Positions 46,019-54,678 of a DNA stretch of 64,000 nt are shown piece by piece. The notes below the pieces were generated by a model that was given only the letters and a program-made list of their open reading frames with translations, did no database searches and was not told the DNA's origin. The number at the start of each line of letters is the position of its first letter. Position 1 is the first letter of the stretch. The stretch is from Phycisphaerae bacterium (GTDB taxonomy: Bacteria; Planctomycetota; Phycisphaerae; Phycisphaerales; SM1A02). Position numbers and translations under genes: made by a program. Location of the stretch: positions 26,681-90,680 of the forward strand of contig VGXN01000001.1 of assembly GCA_016873335.1 (NCBI GenBank). The letters are read 5' to 3'.

Positions 46019-47925
46019 GCCTCGTGCTTCAGGAACTGCATCCCGTCCTCCGTTCGCTCCTCCATGCCGGTCGCAAGCGCGGCTGGATCAGCTATGAAGA
46101 GCTGAACACCTGCCTGCCCGACGACTTCGTCGATCCGTATCAGCTCGATGAGTTGCTGGTGCTGATCACGCAGAACGGCGTCGCACTGATCGATGAAATC
46201 GAGATGCGCCGCGAGGGGCACAAGGCGTTCCCGGCTGATCTCCAGACGGATCTTCGCTTCCTCCGTGATACCGACAAGAAGGTTCGCAAGGCTCCCGAGA
46301 ACGCCCACGCCACGCCCGCTGTGCCCAGCGCGCCCCGTCCACTCGTGGGTGCTGCCGCCGCTGCGGTCGCTGCAGCCCGCGCGAAGATGCGCCAGCAGGA
46401 CTCCCTGCAGCCCGGCGGTCCCGATGCCTTCGCATCGGAGGATGACGGTCTCGATGACGATTTGCAGGGAACGCTCGACTTCGTGCAGGAGGTCGTGCCT
46501 GTGCGCATCGACGATCCGATCCGCATGTATCTGACACAGATGGGTTCGATTCCACTGCTCACGCGTGAGGAGGAGATCCGTCTTGCGAAGAAGATCGAGA
46601 TGAGCCGCTACATCTTCCGCCGCATGGTGCTCGAGAGCGACTACTGCGCACAGCAGGCGGTCGACATTCTGCAGCAGGTGCATGATGGTTCGCTGCCGTT
46701 CGACCGCACCATGCGCATTTCGACTGCGGAGTCGAACGCGAAGGACCGCATCGCAGCGCGCATTCCGTACAACCTGAGCACCGTGCGCCAGAAGCTCGAG
46801 CAGAACACGGGGCTTTGGGCGCAGCTCGAAGAGGGCGACCTTCCCCCGGAACGCGCGGAGGTGGTGACACAGCGCCTGTGGGCGAACCGTCGACGCGTGG
46901 CAACGCTGATCGAGGAGTGTTGCCTGCGGACGGGGCGCATTCAGCCGCTCATGCGCAAACTCAACTCGGTGAACCGCAAGTGCGAGGAACTGGCGCGCCA
47001 GATTGCGCAGGCGGATGCGGATCCTGCAAACCATGATCCTGAGGATGTGCAGGTGCGCCGCGACGAACTGCTCGGTCTGCAGGGGCTGGTCCTTGAAACG
47101 CCGGCGGACCTGGCGAAGCGTGTGAAGGCGATCCAGCGGATTTTCGTCGAGCACGAACTCGCCAAGCGCGCGCTTTCGGGCGGCAATCTGCGCCTGGTGG
47201 TTTCCATCGCGAAGAAGTACCGCAATCGTGGTCTCCCCTTCCTCGACATCATTCAGGAAGGCAACACGGGACTCATGCGCGCGGTCGACAAGTACGAGTA
47301 CAAGCGTGGCTACAAGTTCTCCACGTACGCGACCTGGTGGATTCGTCAGGCGATCACTCGCGCCATTGCGGACCACGCCCGGACGATCCGTGTGCCAGTC
47401 CACATGATCGAGACGATGTCAAAGCTTCGCAACATTCAGAAGCACCTGCTTCAGGAACTCGGCCACGAGCCGAACCACGACGAGATCGCCGCGCGCGCCA
47501 AGATGCCCATCGATGAGGTGAAGCGCGTGTTGAAGATTTCGCGGCACCCGATCTCGCTTGATCGCCCCGTCGGTGAGAGCGAAGACTCTCACTTCGGCGA
47601 TTTCATCGAGGATGAGCGGCAGGAAGCGCCGAGCATTTCTGCGGCGAGCGAGATGTTGCGTGCGCGCATCAACGATGTGCTGAAGACGCTGACCTACCGC
47701 GAGCGTGAGATTCTCAAACTGCGATATGGGATTGGCGATGGTCACACCTACACGCTCGAGGAGGTCGGGCGCATCTTCAAGGTGACGCGCGAGCGCGTCC
47801 GCCAAGTCGAGAGCAAGGCACTCCGCAAGTTGCAGCATCCCGTCCGCCGCCAGCGCCTCACCAGTTTCATGGAGGGCGAAGGCGAGACGGACGGCAACAT
47901 CGAACTGCCGCCGTCGGTGGACTGA
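46015..47925 (+). CDS. rpoD: RNA polymerase sigma factor RpoD (primary sigma)
   Basis: A 636-residue primary sigma factor. Region 1.1 is recognisable at the start ([21 protein letters not shown]). Region 1.2 is [22 protein letters not shown]. Region 2 includes the -10 reading and melting segment [30 protein letters not shown]. Region 3 continues from [20 protein letters not shown], and region 4.2 is [28 protein letters not shown] ~170-residue non-conserved insert separates 1.2 and 2.1, as in E. coli. It overlaps dnaG by ATGA, the classical macromolecular-synthesis operon order. Confidence 0.97.
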   Translation: MSLVLQELHPVLRSLLHAGRKRGWISYEELNTCLPDDFVDPYQLDELLVLITQNGVALIDEIEMRREGHKAFPADLQTDLRFLRDTDKKVRKAPENAHATPAVPSAPRPLVGAAAAAVAAARAKMRQQDSLQPGGPDAFASEDDGLDDDLQGTLDFVQEVVPVRIDDPIRMYLTQMGSIPLLTREEEIRLAKKIEMSRYIFRRMVLESDYCAQQAVDILQQVHDGSLPFDRTMRISTAESNAKDRIAARIPYNLSTVRQKLEQNTGLWAQLEEGDLPPERAEVVTQRLWANRRRVATLIEECCLRTGRIQPLMRKLNSVNRKCEELARQIAQADADPANHDPEDVQVRRDELLGLQGLVLETPADLAKRVKAIQRIFVEHELAKRALSGGNLRLVVSIAKKYRNRGLPFLDIIQEGNTGLMRAVDKYEYKRGYKFSTYATWWIRQAITRAIADHARTIRVPVHMIETMSKLRNIQKHLLQELGHEPNHDEIAARAKMPIDEVKRVLKISRHPISLDRPVGESEDSHFGDFIEDERQEAPSISAASEMLRARINDVLKTLTYREREILKLRYGIGDGHTYTLEEVGRIFKVTRERVRQVESKALRKLQHPVRRQRLTSFMEGEGETDGNIELPPSVD

Positions 47926-47952
47926 ACGGTCGCGAGACCGTCATCGGTGCCG

Positions 47953-49416
47953 TCAGCGTGAGGCAAGTCCGTCGCTGCGGGCTTCGCAGATGTACTTCCA
48001 CGAGATGTACTCGTCGATCCCCCACCGACCGCCTTCGCGCCCGAAGCCTGACCATCCTCGCCCACCAAATGGCGCGTAGGCATCGCTGACTGCAGTTGTA
48101 TTGCACCCGACGATCCCGCACTGCAACCGTTTCGCCGTCCATGCCACACGATCCGGGTCTGCCGAGAAGGCGTACCCCGCAAGTCCAAATGGCGTGGCGT
48201 TCGCCAGACGGATCATCGCATCGTCATCCTCCGCCGTGGCGATGGGTGCGACTGGACCGAACGTTTCCTCATGGAAGCAGCGCATCGATGGGGTTGCTCC
48301 TGCAATGACCGTTGGTGCGAAGAATCGATCGACGCAGTGGGGAACTTTCACCGTACTGCCGCCCGTCAGCACGCGACCTCCGCGGTCGATGGCATCCTTC
48401 ACTTGCGCATGAACGCGCGCGACCGCGTGGTCGCTGATCAGCGGTCCAACCCGAACGCCTGGCGTGCGGCCCATGCCGACGGGCAGCGCTGCGGCGGCAC
48501 GTGTCATGCGGGCGGTGAAATCTTCGGCAACAGAGGCATGCACGATGAATCGGTTGGGGCAGATACAGGTTTGCCCTGCCACACGGAACTTGCCGAGGAT
48601 CGCCGCATCCACCGCCGCGGCCATGTCCGCGTCGGCAAAAACAAGAAACGGTGCGTGTCCACCAAGCTCCAGCGAGAGTCGCACGACCTGTGCCGCTGCG
48701 CCGTGCATCAGGAGACGCCCCACTTCGGTCGAACCTGTAAACGAGAGCTTCCGTACTCGGCCGTCTTGGAGCCACGCGTTGACGATCGGACCTGGCTCTC
48801 CGGTGATGACATTGACGACGCCCCTTGGCAGGCCCTCCTCGACAAGAATCTCCGCGAGCGCCAACGCGCTGAGGGGCGTCTCTTCGGCGGGCTTTGCGAT
48901 CTGCGTACAGCCAGCGGCGAGTGCGGGTGCCGTCTTGCGCGCAAGCATGGCCAGCGGGAAGTTCCATGGCGTCACCGCGGCGACCACGCCGATTGGCTCT
49001 GGGACTGCCGACTGAGCGCGGCCCTGTCGTCGCGGAGGCAGCGCTTCCGTGGTCAGGCGGAGTGCTTCGTCGCCAGCCGAATCGAAGTAGTCGGCGCTGT
49101 AGTCCACTTCGCCGAGAGACTCAGCGAGTGGCTTTCCGGCTTCGGCCGTGATGATGTCGGCAAGGCGGTCCCGCTGTGTGCGCAGACGCTGTGCACAGCG
49201 GCGCAAGAGGTTGGCACGATCGGACAAGCTGGTATCCGCCCACTTTGGAAGCGCAGCGGCGGCAGCGTCGACCGCCGCCTTTGCCCCATCGCTCGCCATC
49301 GCTGGGACATGTGCGATGACCTGTCCTGTCGCGGCATCGCGCACATGAAGGGAGGCGCTGCCCGCCGGTTCAATCCAATGCCCACCAATGAGGTTTGCGC
49401 CGCGCACGCGATGCAA
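47953..49416 (-). CDS. Aldehyde dehydrogenase, succinate-semialdehyde dehydrogenase type
   Basis: A 487-residue NAD(P)-dependent aldehyde dehydrogenase. The cofactor strand reads PEPIGVVAAVTPWNFPLAM, the Glu base is in LSLELGGHAPFLVF, and the catalytic Cys is in AGQTCICPNRFIVH, an extended motif typical of GabD-like succinate-semialdehyde dehydrogenases. EETFGPVAPI and FGREGGRWGIDEY follow near the C-terminus. The first codon is TTG; a GTG three codons later is an alternative. It is divergent from the WXG100-like operon with a 23-base gap. Confidence 0.92.
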   Translation of the reverse strand: MHRVRGANLIGGHWIEPAGSASLHVRDAATGQVIAHVPAMASDGAKAAVDAAAAALPKWADTSLSDRANLLRRCAQRLRTQRDRLADIITAEAGKPLAESLGEVDYSADYFDSAGDEALRLTTEALPPRRQGRAQSAVPEPIGVVAAVTPWNFPLAMLARKTAPALAAGCTQIAKPAEETPLSALALAEILVEEGLPRGVVNVITGEPGPIVNAWLQDGRVRKLSFTGSTEVGRLLMHGAAAQVVRLSLELGGHAPFLVFADADMAAAVDAAILGKFRVAGQTCICPNRFIVHASVAEDFTARMTRAAAALPVGMGRTPGVRVGPLISDHAVARVHAQVKDAIDRGGRVLTGGSTVKVPHCVDRFFAPTVIAGATPSMRCFHEETFGPVAPIATAEDDDAMIRLANATPFGLAGYAFSADPDRVAWTAKRLQCGIVGCNTTAVSDAYAPFGGRGWSGFGREGGRWGIDEYISWKYICEARSDGLASR

Positions 49417-49427
49417 GGTAGCAGCGG

Positions 49428-49433
49428 TAGACT
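49428..49433 (+). promoter_or_regulatory. Putative -10 box (TAGACT) for the type VII-like operon
   Basis: TAGACT ends 6 bases before the ATG at 49440. A canonical +1 would fall exactly on the A of ATG. There is no Shine-Dalgarno sequence in the gap. Confidence 0.45.
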
Positions 49434-49439
49434 TTCGGC

Positions 49440-49712
49440 ATGGCGCGTGCCGTTGTTGATCCCGCGGAGCTTCGGCGATTTGCAGCGGAACTCCGCAAGT
49501 TCAATCTTGACATGCAGGGTGGCATCGCGACGATTCATGCGCGTCTCAACACGCTGCAGCAGACATGGCGCGATCAGGAGCAGCAGAAGTTCGCGGAGGA
49601 GTTTGAGGAGACGATCAAGGTATTGCAGCGGCTGCTGAAGGCGAGCGAAGAACACATCCCCTTCCTGCTTCGCAAGGCGGACCGCATTGACGAGTACTTG
49701 CAGCAACGCTGA
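49440..49712 (+). CDS. WXG100-like (ESAT-6-like) small protein
   Basis: A 90-residue, all-helical protein with the size and layout of WXG100 proteins. Two helices flank a turn, and the central Trp (W43) lies in QTWRDQEQQKFAEEF. The classical W-x-G is W-R-D here. The C-terminus ends in a helix (LLRKADRIDEYLQQR). WXG100 proteins are substrates or accessory partners of type VII secretion and are recognised by FtsK/SpoIIIE-type ATPases. It is the first gene of a four-gene operon ending in such an ATPase. The next gene starts 8 bases after its stop. Confidence 0.8.
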   Translation: MARAVVDPAELRRFAAELRKFNLDMQGGIATIHARLNTLQQTWRDQEQQKFAEEFEETIKVLQRLLKASEEHIPFLLRKADRIDEYLQQR

Positions 49713-49720
49713 AGCACCCC

Positions 49721-50314
49721 GTGGATTCCGGCGCCAACATCCGCGATACCAAGGCGATTCTGGATGCGAAGGCAGTGATCGTGAAGGCTGCGCGCAGCAT
49801 GGCATCGGTCCTCGAGGAGTCGCAGGCGGATTCGGAACGGTTTGCGATGTGGCTGTCGGGGGAAGCACAAGCTGGGTGGGAACGACAGGTGCGTCTGCGC
49901 ACCACGCGGCTCAATGAGGCGCGGTCTGAACTCATGCGGAAGCAGATGCAGCCAACAGCGGATGGTCGGCCGCCATCAACAGTCGATGAACGAAAGGCGG
50001 TCTCTCGCGCCGAGGCAGCGCTCGCCTCTGCAGAGGATCGCTTGCGGCGGACTCGGCACTGGGTCATGGAGTACCAACGGGTCTTGGCAAACTTCCGCGC
50101 GGGGATGGGGTCACTCGGGACATTCGTCGATCAGGTTGCGCCATCGTCGGTTGCCGCGCTCAACAGGATGGCGGAATCGGTCGATGCCTATCTCGCGGCG
50201 CAGGCTTCTCCGATTGTCGACACATCCACCAGCGATGTCACGCCGAAGGACGCGGCAACATCGATGCGCCGATCAGGCAGCGATCACCCGGACGCCGATG
50301 GAGCGCATTCATGA
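49721..50314 (+). CDS. Coiled-coil protein of the type VII-like operon
   Basis: A 197-residue protein without a known domain, starting at GTG. Residues ~15-150 are predicted helical or coiled-coil, with the blocks MWLSGEAQAGWERQVRLRTTRL, VDERKAVSRAEAAL and RLRRTRHWVMEYQRVLANFR. Arg and Trp are regularly spaced. The last 40 residues are disordered (Thr/Ser/Asp-rich). It may pair with the WXG100-like protein or act as a substrate or chaperone; this rests on operon position. Its stop overlaps the next start (ATGA). Confidence 0.75.
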   Translation: MDSGANIRDTKAILDAKAVIVKAARSMASVLEESQADSERFAMWLSGEAQAGWERQVRLRTTRLNEARSELMRKQMQPTADGRPPSTVDERKAVSRAEAALASAEDRLRRTRHWVMEYQRVLANFRAGMGSLGTFVDQVAPSSVAALNRMAESVDAYLAAQASPIVDTSTSDVTPKDAATSMRRSGSDHPDADGAHS

Positions 50315-50538
50315 GCGACTCCTCTCACAAGGCAAAGTTGAAGGATGCGGTGCGTACCCTGCAGGCACAGTGGAGTGTCATTCGAAGCCAATGGAACGAT
50401 GCGCAGAGCGACCGTGTGCAGCATGAGGTGGTCGCGCGCGCCGAAGAGTCCGTGCGTCTTGCGGTTCTGGCGCTTGACCAGCTCGGCGAGGCGATCGCGC
50501 GAGCCCGCAGCGACTGCAGTGAGGGCGGTGGCATGTGA
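50311..50538 (+). CDS. Second small helical protein of the type VII-like operon
   Basis: A 75-residue helical protein. The central stretch QAQWSVIRSQWNDAQSDRVQHEV has the same W-x-D spacing as the WRDQ segment of the first small protein, so it may be a divergent WXG100-like partner. A C-terminal helix (RLAVLALDQLGEAIARARSDC) follows. It starts inside the stop of the preceding gene (ATGA) and its stop overlaps the ATPase start (GTGA). Confidence 0.7.
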   Translation: MSDSSHKAKLKDAVRTLQAQWSVIRSQWNDAQSDRVQHEVVARAEESVRLAVLALDQLGEAIARARSDCSEGGGM

Positions 50539-53500
50539 CTGAGCATGCTGCCGCGACATCCATGGCAACCCCTGCTGCAGATGTGGGACAGCGCCCACTC
50601 TCTGAAGTGGCGAACGAGGTGGCTTCGCTCATCGTTTCGGCTCCCGCGGCACGCCTCGAGGCAGAGGCTGCGCTCGCGGCATTCGTTCAGTCTGTCGAGC
50701 CGCCTGAGCAAGCTCGGCATGGGACGGAGTTGAAGCGACTTGAGGCAGCACGTGAGAAGGTCTGTGGAGAAGTGGATGCCAAGGCGTCTGCGGCTCTGGC
50801 GCAGGCAACGCAGCGACATGCCGCGAACACAGCCAAGATCGATGACGAAGAGCGACGCACACTGGAACGCGCGGAGGATCAACTGGAGTCTGAAATCGAC
50901 GGACTGCAGCAACGCATGGACGAGAAGATCTGGACGGCCGACTCGATCTATGAGGAGCAGGAGCCGTCCTTTCTGAAGGAGCACGAGGAGCGAACGAAGC
51001 AGTTGCAAACGACCTATGACGGTGCGTGCACGACACTCATCCGAGCTCGTGATCTGCTCGGACGGGCGCGCGCGATTCCCACTGCGGTTTCGGATCTTGC
51101 TGCGCCAGTTCTTGGAGTTGATCCGATGTCTGACTTCACACTCGAGGCGTCCGCTGCAGAAGAGCTGCTTGGTCGCATTCGTCGCATGTCGCTCGCGCTC
51201 ATTCTTCGCAACAAGATTTCACAAGCGGCGTGCTTCTTCGTGGTCTTGCTGCTGTCGGTTGGCGCGGTGACATTCACTGTGGGATGGGCAGACTCGACGG
51301 GACCGATGGTCGTTGCGGGCGCGCTTGTTCTTGCCGTGATCATGCAAGTGGTCGTCTTTGTGTCCGCTGGGCGTGCCCTGCGCACCACCGCTCAGGAAGT
51401 GTCTCGACGTGAGGCGCATCTCGCCCAACTGCTCGCTGCGGTGATGCACTGGAGCGATGTCACACGAGTTCGTTTGACAGAAGCAGCGACGGTTCGACAT
51501 CAAAGGGAGGTCGGGAGCGTTCGCGCGAGCCTTGCCGAGCGGCGTGAGGCGTTGCAATCGCAGTTGCCGCAGCGGCTCGAGCGTGTGAAGGCGGCGGCGG
51601 CTGAACTTCGCGCGAAGAACGACGGTCAACTCCAGCAGATTCAAACCAGTGCCGCCAAATCGGTTCAAGATCTGATGGAACAGATCGATGCTCGGCATGC
51701 GACGGCGCTCCAGCGCGAGAGTGATCGCCACACTGCCCGAACCCGTGAGATCGCGGCGGTTGTCGAAGCGCGTCGCACTGCGCTGCGCAGCGAATGGCAC
51801 ACGGCACAGGCGCAAGTGGTCCGAGACCTGCAGTGGATCGGCGACCTTGAGCGCCGACAGTTCCTGCCGTGGAGCGATCCCACATGGGAGCGCTTTGATG
51901 GCTCTGCCGAGCCGCGGACTGCGATCAGCCTCGGACACGTCACCATCTCGCTCCATGGGATCAAGGGTGCACTCCCAGTTGCACCCGACTTGGCGTGGCC
52001 CGCAGGCACGCCGCGCATCGTTCATGTGCCTGTGACACTCTCCGTTCCGACACAGGCATCTCTGCTGATTGAGGCGGGTATGGAGGGGCGTGAAGCGGGC
52101 GTTGCTCTGCTGCAGGAGTCGATGCTTCGGCTCCTCACCATGCTGCCGCCCGGCAAGGCGCGATTCACGATCTTCGATCCTGTTGGGCTTGGGGAGAGTT
52201 TCGCTGCCTTCATGCATTTGAGCGATGATGCGGAGCATCTGGTGGGCGAGCGCATCTGGACGGATCAGCGGCAGATGGAGCAGCGCCTGACCGATCTCTG
52301 TGAGCACATGGAGACGGTCATCCAGAAGTTCCTGCGGAACGAGTACTCGGATCTCGCCGCGTACAACCGCCAGGCTGGTGAACTCGCAGAGCCCTATCGC
52401 TTTCTCGTGATGGCTGATTTCCCGGCAGGTCTGAACGAGAGCGCGCTTCGGCGACTCAACAGTGTCATCACAAGCGGCGCTCGGTGCGGTGTCTTCACGC
52501 TTCTGCTGCACGACACGCGGCAGACCGTTCCGAGCGACTTGGACCTGCGTGATCTGCGGGCACGCGCACTGAACTTGGTGTGGAAGTCTGAGCGGTTTGT
52601 CGTGGCAGGCACACCGCTCGAGCCCTTCCCATTCACCGCCGGATCGCCGCCCGCGAATGACCGAGCGACTGCACTGTTGAAGCGCATCGCGGCCTCGGCG
52701 AAGCGCGCCAAGCGCGTTGAAGTTCCCTTCTCGGTGATCGCGCCCCAGCCGGCACGGCGTTGGTCCGAGACCACCAATGAATCGATCACTGTTCCGCTTG
52801 GTCGTTCGGGAGCCACGCGCCTTCAGTCGCTCGCACTTGGATTCGGTACCAGTCAGCACGCACTCATTGCTGGCAAGACAGGATCGGGCAAGTCAACGCT
52901 GTTGCATGCGCTGATCACGAACCTTGCGCTACGGTTTTCTCCCGATCAGGCCGAGGTCTGGCTGATCGACTTCAAGAAGGGTGTCGAGTTTCGCACCTAC
53001 GCATCGCACGGTCTCCCCCACGCGCGCGTGGTCGCGGTGGAGAGCGACCGCGAGTTCGGGCTTTCGGTCCTGCGCGGGCTTGATGCCGAACTGCGGCGAC
53101 GCGGGGATCTGTTTCGTGGAATCGGCGTTCAGGATCTTGCTGGATTCCGCCGTGGAAAGCCGGCCGAGCGGATGCCGCGAACCCTGCTGATTGTCGACGA
53201 GTTCCAGGAACTGTTCACGGAAGACGATAAGGTCTCCGAGGAGTCCGCTCTCTTGCTTGACCGACTCGTCCGACAGGGTCGCGCGTTTGGCATCCATGTG
53301 GTACTCGGCTCGCAGACGCTTGGCGGCGCGTACTCGATTGCGCGGGCAACGATGGGACAGATGGGTGTTCGTATCGCGCTTCAGTGCAACGAGGCTGATT
53401 CGCAGTTGATCCTTGCCGATGACAATGTCGCGGCGCGGTTGTTGGCCCGTCCTGGAGAGGCGATCTACAACGATGCAGGCGGTCTGGTCGAGGGAAACAA

Positions 53501-54452
53501 TCCCTTCCAAGTCGTTTGGCTTGCCGATGCGGATCGTGATCGCCTGCTCTCTGAAGTGCGCGCTCTTGAGAAGTCGCATGCCTGCGCGTCCCGTCCTCCG
53601 ATGATCGTGTTTGAGGGCAGTGCGCCTGCACTGCTTGAGGCCAACGCCATGCTGCAGGCAGCAGCGACGCGGCGAGGGCGCGAGGTGGTGCTCGCGCCAA
53701 GGCTGTGGCTCGGGGATGCTGTTGCCATTCAGGATCCAACGTGTGTTCCACTGCGTCGGCAGTCTGGCAGCAATCTGATGGTGATCGGGCAACGGGAAGA
53801 TGCGTCCGCTGGAGTGGTGGCAGCGGCGCTTGTTTCAATGGCCGCGCAGTGCGGATCGAATGCACGGGTCGTGTTGCTCGATGGAACGCCCGTCGACGAT
53901 GCGGCGTACGACACGCTCGCCGGACTCCGCCGCGAACTCGGGCTGCTCGGGGACAGCGGCGGATTCCGTGACGCGGATGCGCTCATCACTCAGGTGGCTG
54001 AAGAGGTTCGCCGCCGTGCCGCGACGGGAGAGTCGAAGCGCGAGCCCATCCTGCTTGTCGTCCACAGTCTGCACCGGTTCCGTTCCCTGCGGCGGAACGA
54101 GGATGACTACGGCTTTGGCTCTGGCGGCGCGGCAGCAGTCAGTGGCGACAAGTTGCTCGCGGAGATCCTTCGCGACGGTCCGACCGTTGGCGTTCATGTG
54201 CTTGTGACGGTGGATAGTGCGACCAATCTGGCGCGTTCCATCGATCGGAACGCGCTGCGTGAGTTTTCGTGGCGGGCGCTCTTCCAAGTGAGCGCGACCG
54301 ACTCGAGCACACTCATCGACTCCCCCGCCGCGAGCAAACTTGGTCCGCAGCGCGCGCTGTTGCATCAGGAGGACGCAGGTACGCAAGAGAAGTTTCGACC
54401 GTATGCGTTCCCCACGGGATCTTGGCTCGCCGGCTTCGCAGAACGCCCTTGA
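50535..54452 (+). CDS. FtsK/SpoIIIE-type (EssC-like) membrane ATPase
   Basis: A 1305-residue protein. Residues 1-215 are largely coiled coil, two membrane helices lie at about 233-251 and 256-276, and a second coiled coil spans ~290-420. A degenerate region precedes the main FtsK/SpoIIIE domain: Walker A GKTGSGKS (780-787), WLIDFKKGVEF, Walker B LLIVDEFQ (D888, E889), and HVVLGSQTLGG. After about residue 1020 comes a second, degenerate ATPase-like module with no Walker A (VIGQREDASAGVV). This tandem layout with two membrane helices matches EssC/EccC of type VII secretion; FHA domains are absent. It starts at GTG overlapping the preceding stop. Confidence 0.88.
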   Translation: MTEHAAATSMATPAADVGQRPLSEVANEVASLIVSAPAARLEAEAALAAFVQSVEPPEQARHGTELKRLEAAREKVCGEVDAKASAALAQATQRHAANTAKIDDEERRTLERAEDQLESEIDGLQQRMDEKIWTADSIYEEQEPSFLKEHEERTKQLQTTYDGACTTLIRARDLLGRARAIPTAVSDLAAPVLGVDPMSDFTLEASAAEELLGRIRRMSLALILRNKISQAACFFVVLLLSVGAVTFTVGWADSTGPMVVAGALVLAVIMQVVVFVSAGRALRTTAQEVSRREAHLAQLLAAVMHWSDVTRVRLTEAATVRHQREVGSVRASLAERREALQSQLPQRLERVKAAAAELRAKNDGQLQQIQTSAAKSVQDLMEQIDARHATALQRESDRHTARTREIAAVVEARRTALRSEWHTAQAQVVRDLQWIGDLERRQFLPWSDPTWERFDGSAEPRTAISLGHVTISLHGIKGALPVAPDLAWPAGTPRIVHVPVTLSVPTQASLLIEAGMEGREAGVALLQESMLRLLTMLPPGKARFTIFDPVGLGESFAAFMHLSDDAEHLVGERIWTDQRQMEQRLTDLCEHMETVIQKFLRNEYSDLAAYNRQAGELAEPYRFLVMADFPAGLNESALRRLNSVITSGARCGVFTLLLHDTRQTVPSDLDLRDLRARALNLVWKSERFVVAGTPLEPFPFTAGSPPANDRATALLKRIAASAKRAKRVEVPFSVIAPQPARRWSETTNESITVPLGRSGATRLQSLALGFGTSQHALIAGKTGSGKSTLLHALITNLALRFSPDQAEVWLIDFKKGVEFRTYASHGLPHARVVAVESDREFGLSVLRGLDAELRRRGDLFRGIGVQDLAGFRRGKPAERMPRTLLIVDEFQELFTEDDKVSEESALLLDRLVRQGRAFGIHVVLGSQTLGGAYSIARATMGQMGVRIALQCNEADSQLILADDNVAARLLARPGEAIYNDAGGLVEGNNPFQVVWLADADRDRLLSEVRALEKSHACASRPPMIVFEGSAPALLEANAMLQAAATRRGREVVLAPRLWLGDAVAIQDPTCVPLRRQSGSNLMVIGQREDASAGVVAAALVSMAAQCGSNARVVLLDGTPVDDAAYDTLAGLRRELGLLGDSGGFRDADALITQVAEEVRRRAATGESKREPILLVVHSLHRFRSLRRNEDDYGFGSGGAAAVSGDKLLAEILRDGPTVGVHVLVTVDSATNLARSIDRNALREFSWRALFQVSATDSSTLIDSPAASKLGPQRALLHQEDAGTQEKFRPYAFPTGSWLAGFAERP

Positions 54453-54527
54453 GGCCGTTCTCAGGTCACGGGTATCAATCGACCGCAGCCGCAGACAAGC
54501 GGGAGCGGATACCCTTCCCTGTGCATC

Positions 54528-54601
54528 GGGCGCTTAGCTCAGCTGGCTAGAGCACTGCCTTTACATGGCAGGGGTCACAGGTTCGAATCCTGTAGTGCCC
54601 A
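54528..54601 (+). tRNA. tRNA-Val (anticodon UAC)
   Basis: The acceptor GGGCGCT pairs with AGTGCCC (one G-U pair), the D arm is GCTC-AGCTGGCTA-GAGC, and the anticodon stem CTGCC/GGCAG closes the loop TTTACAT. The T arm is ACAGG-TTCGAAT-CCTGT. The anticodon TAC reads GUA/GUG valine codons. CCA is not encoded. It is 75 bases after the ATPase stop. Confidence 0.96.
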
Positions 54602-54678
54602 TTTGGTTGGTGTGGGAATCGGTGTGCGCGTGCTGAGGGCGATTCGCGCAAGGGGTGCTGCGCGGATCCTGGGTCGCA

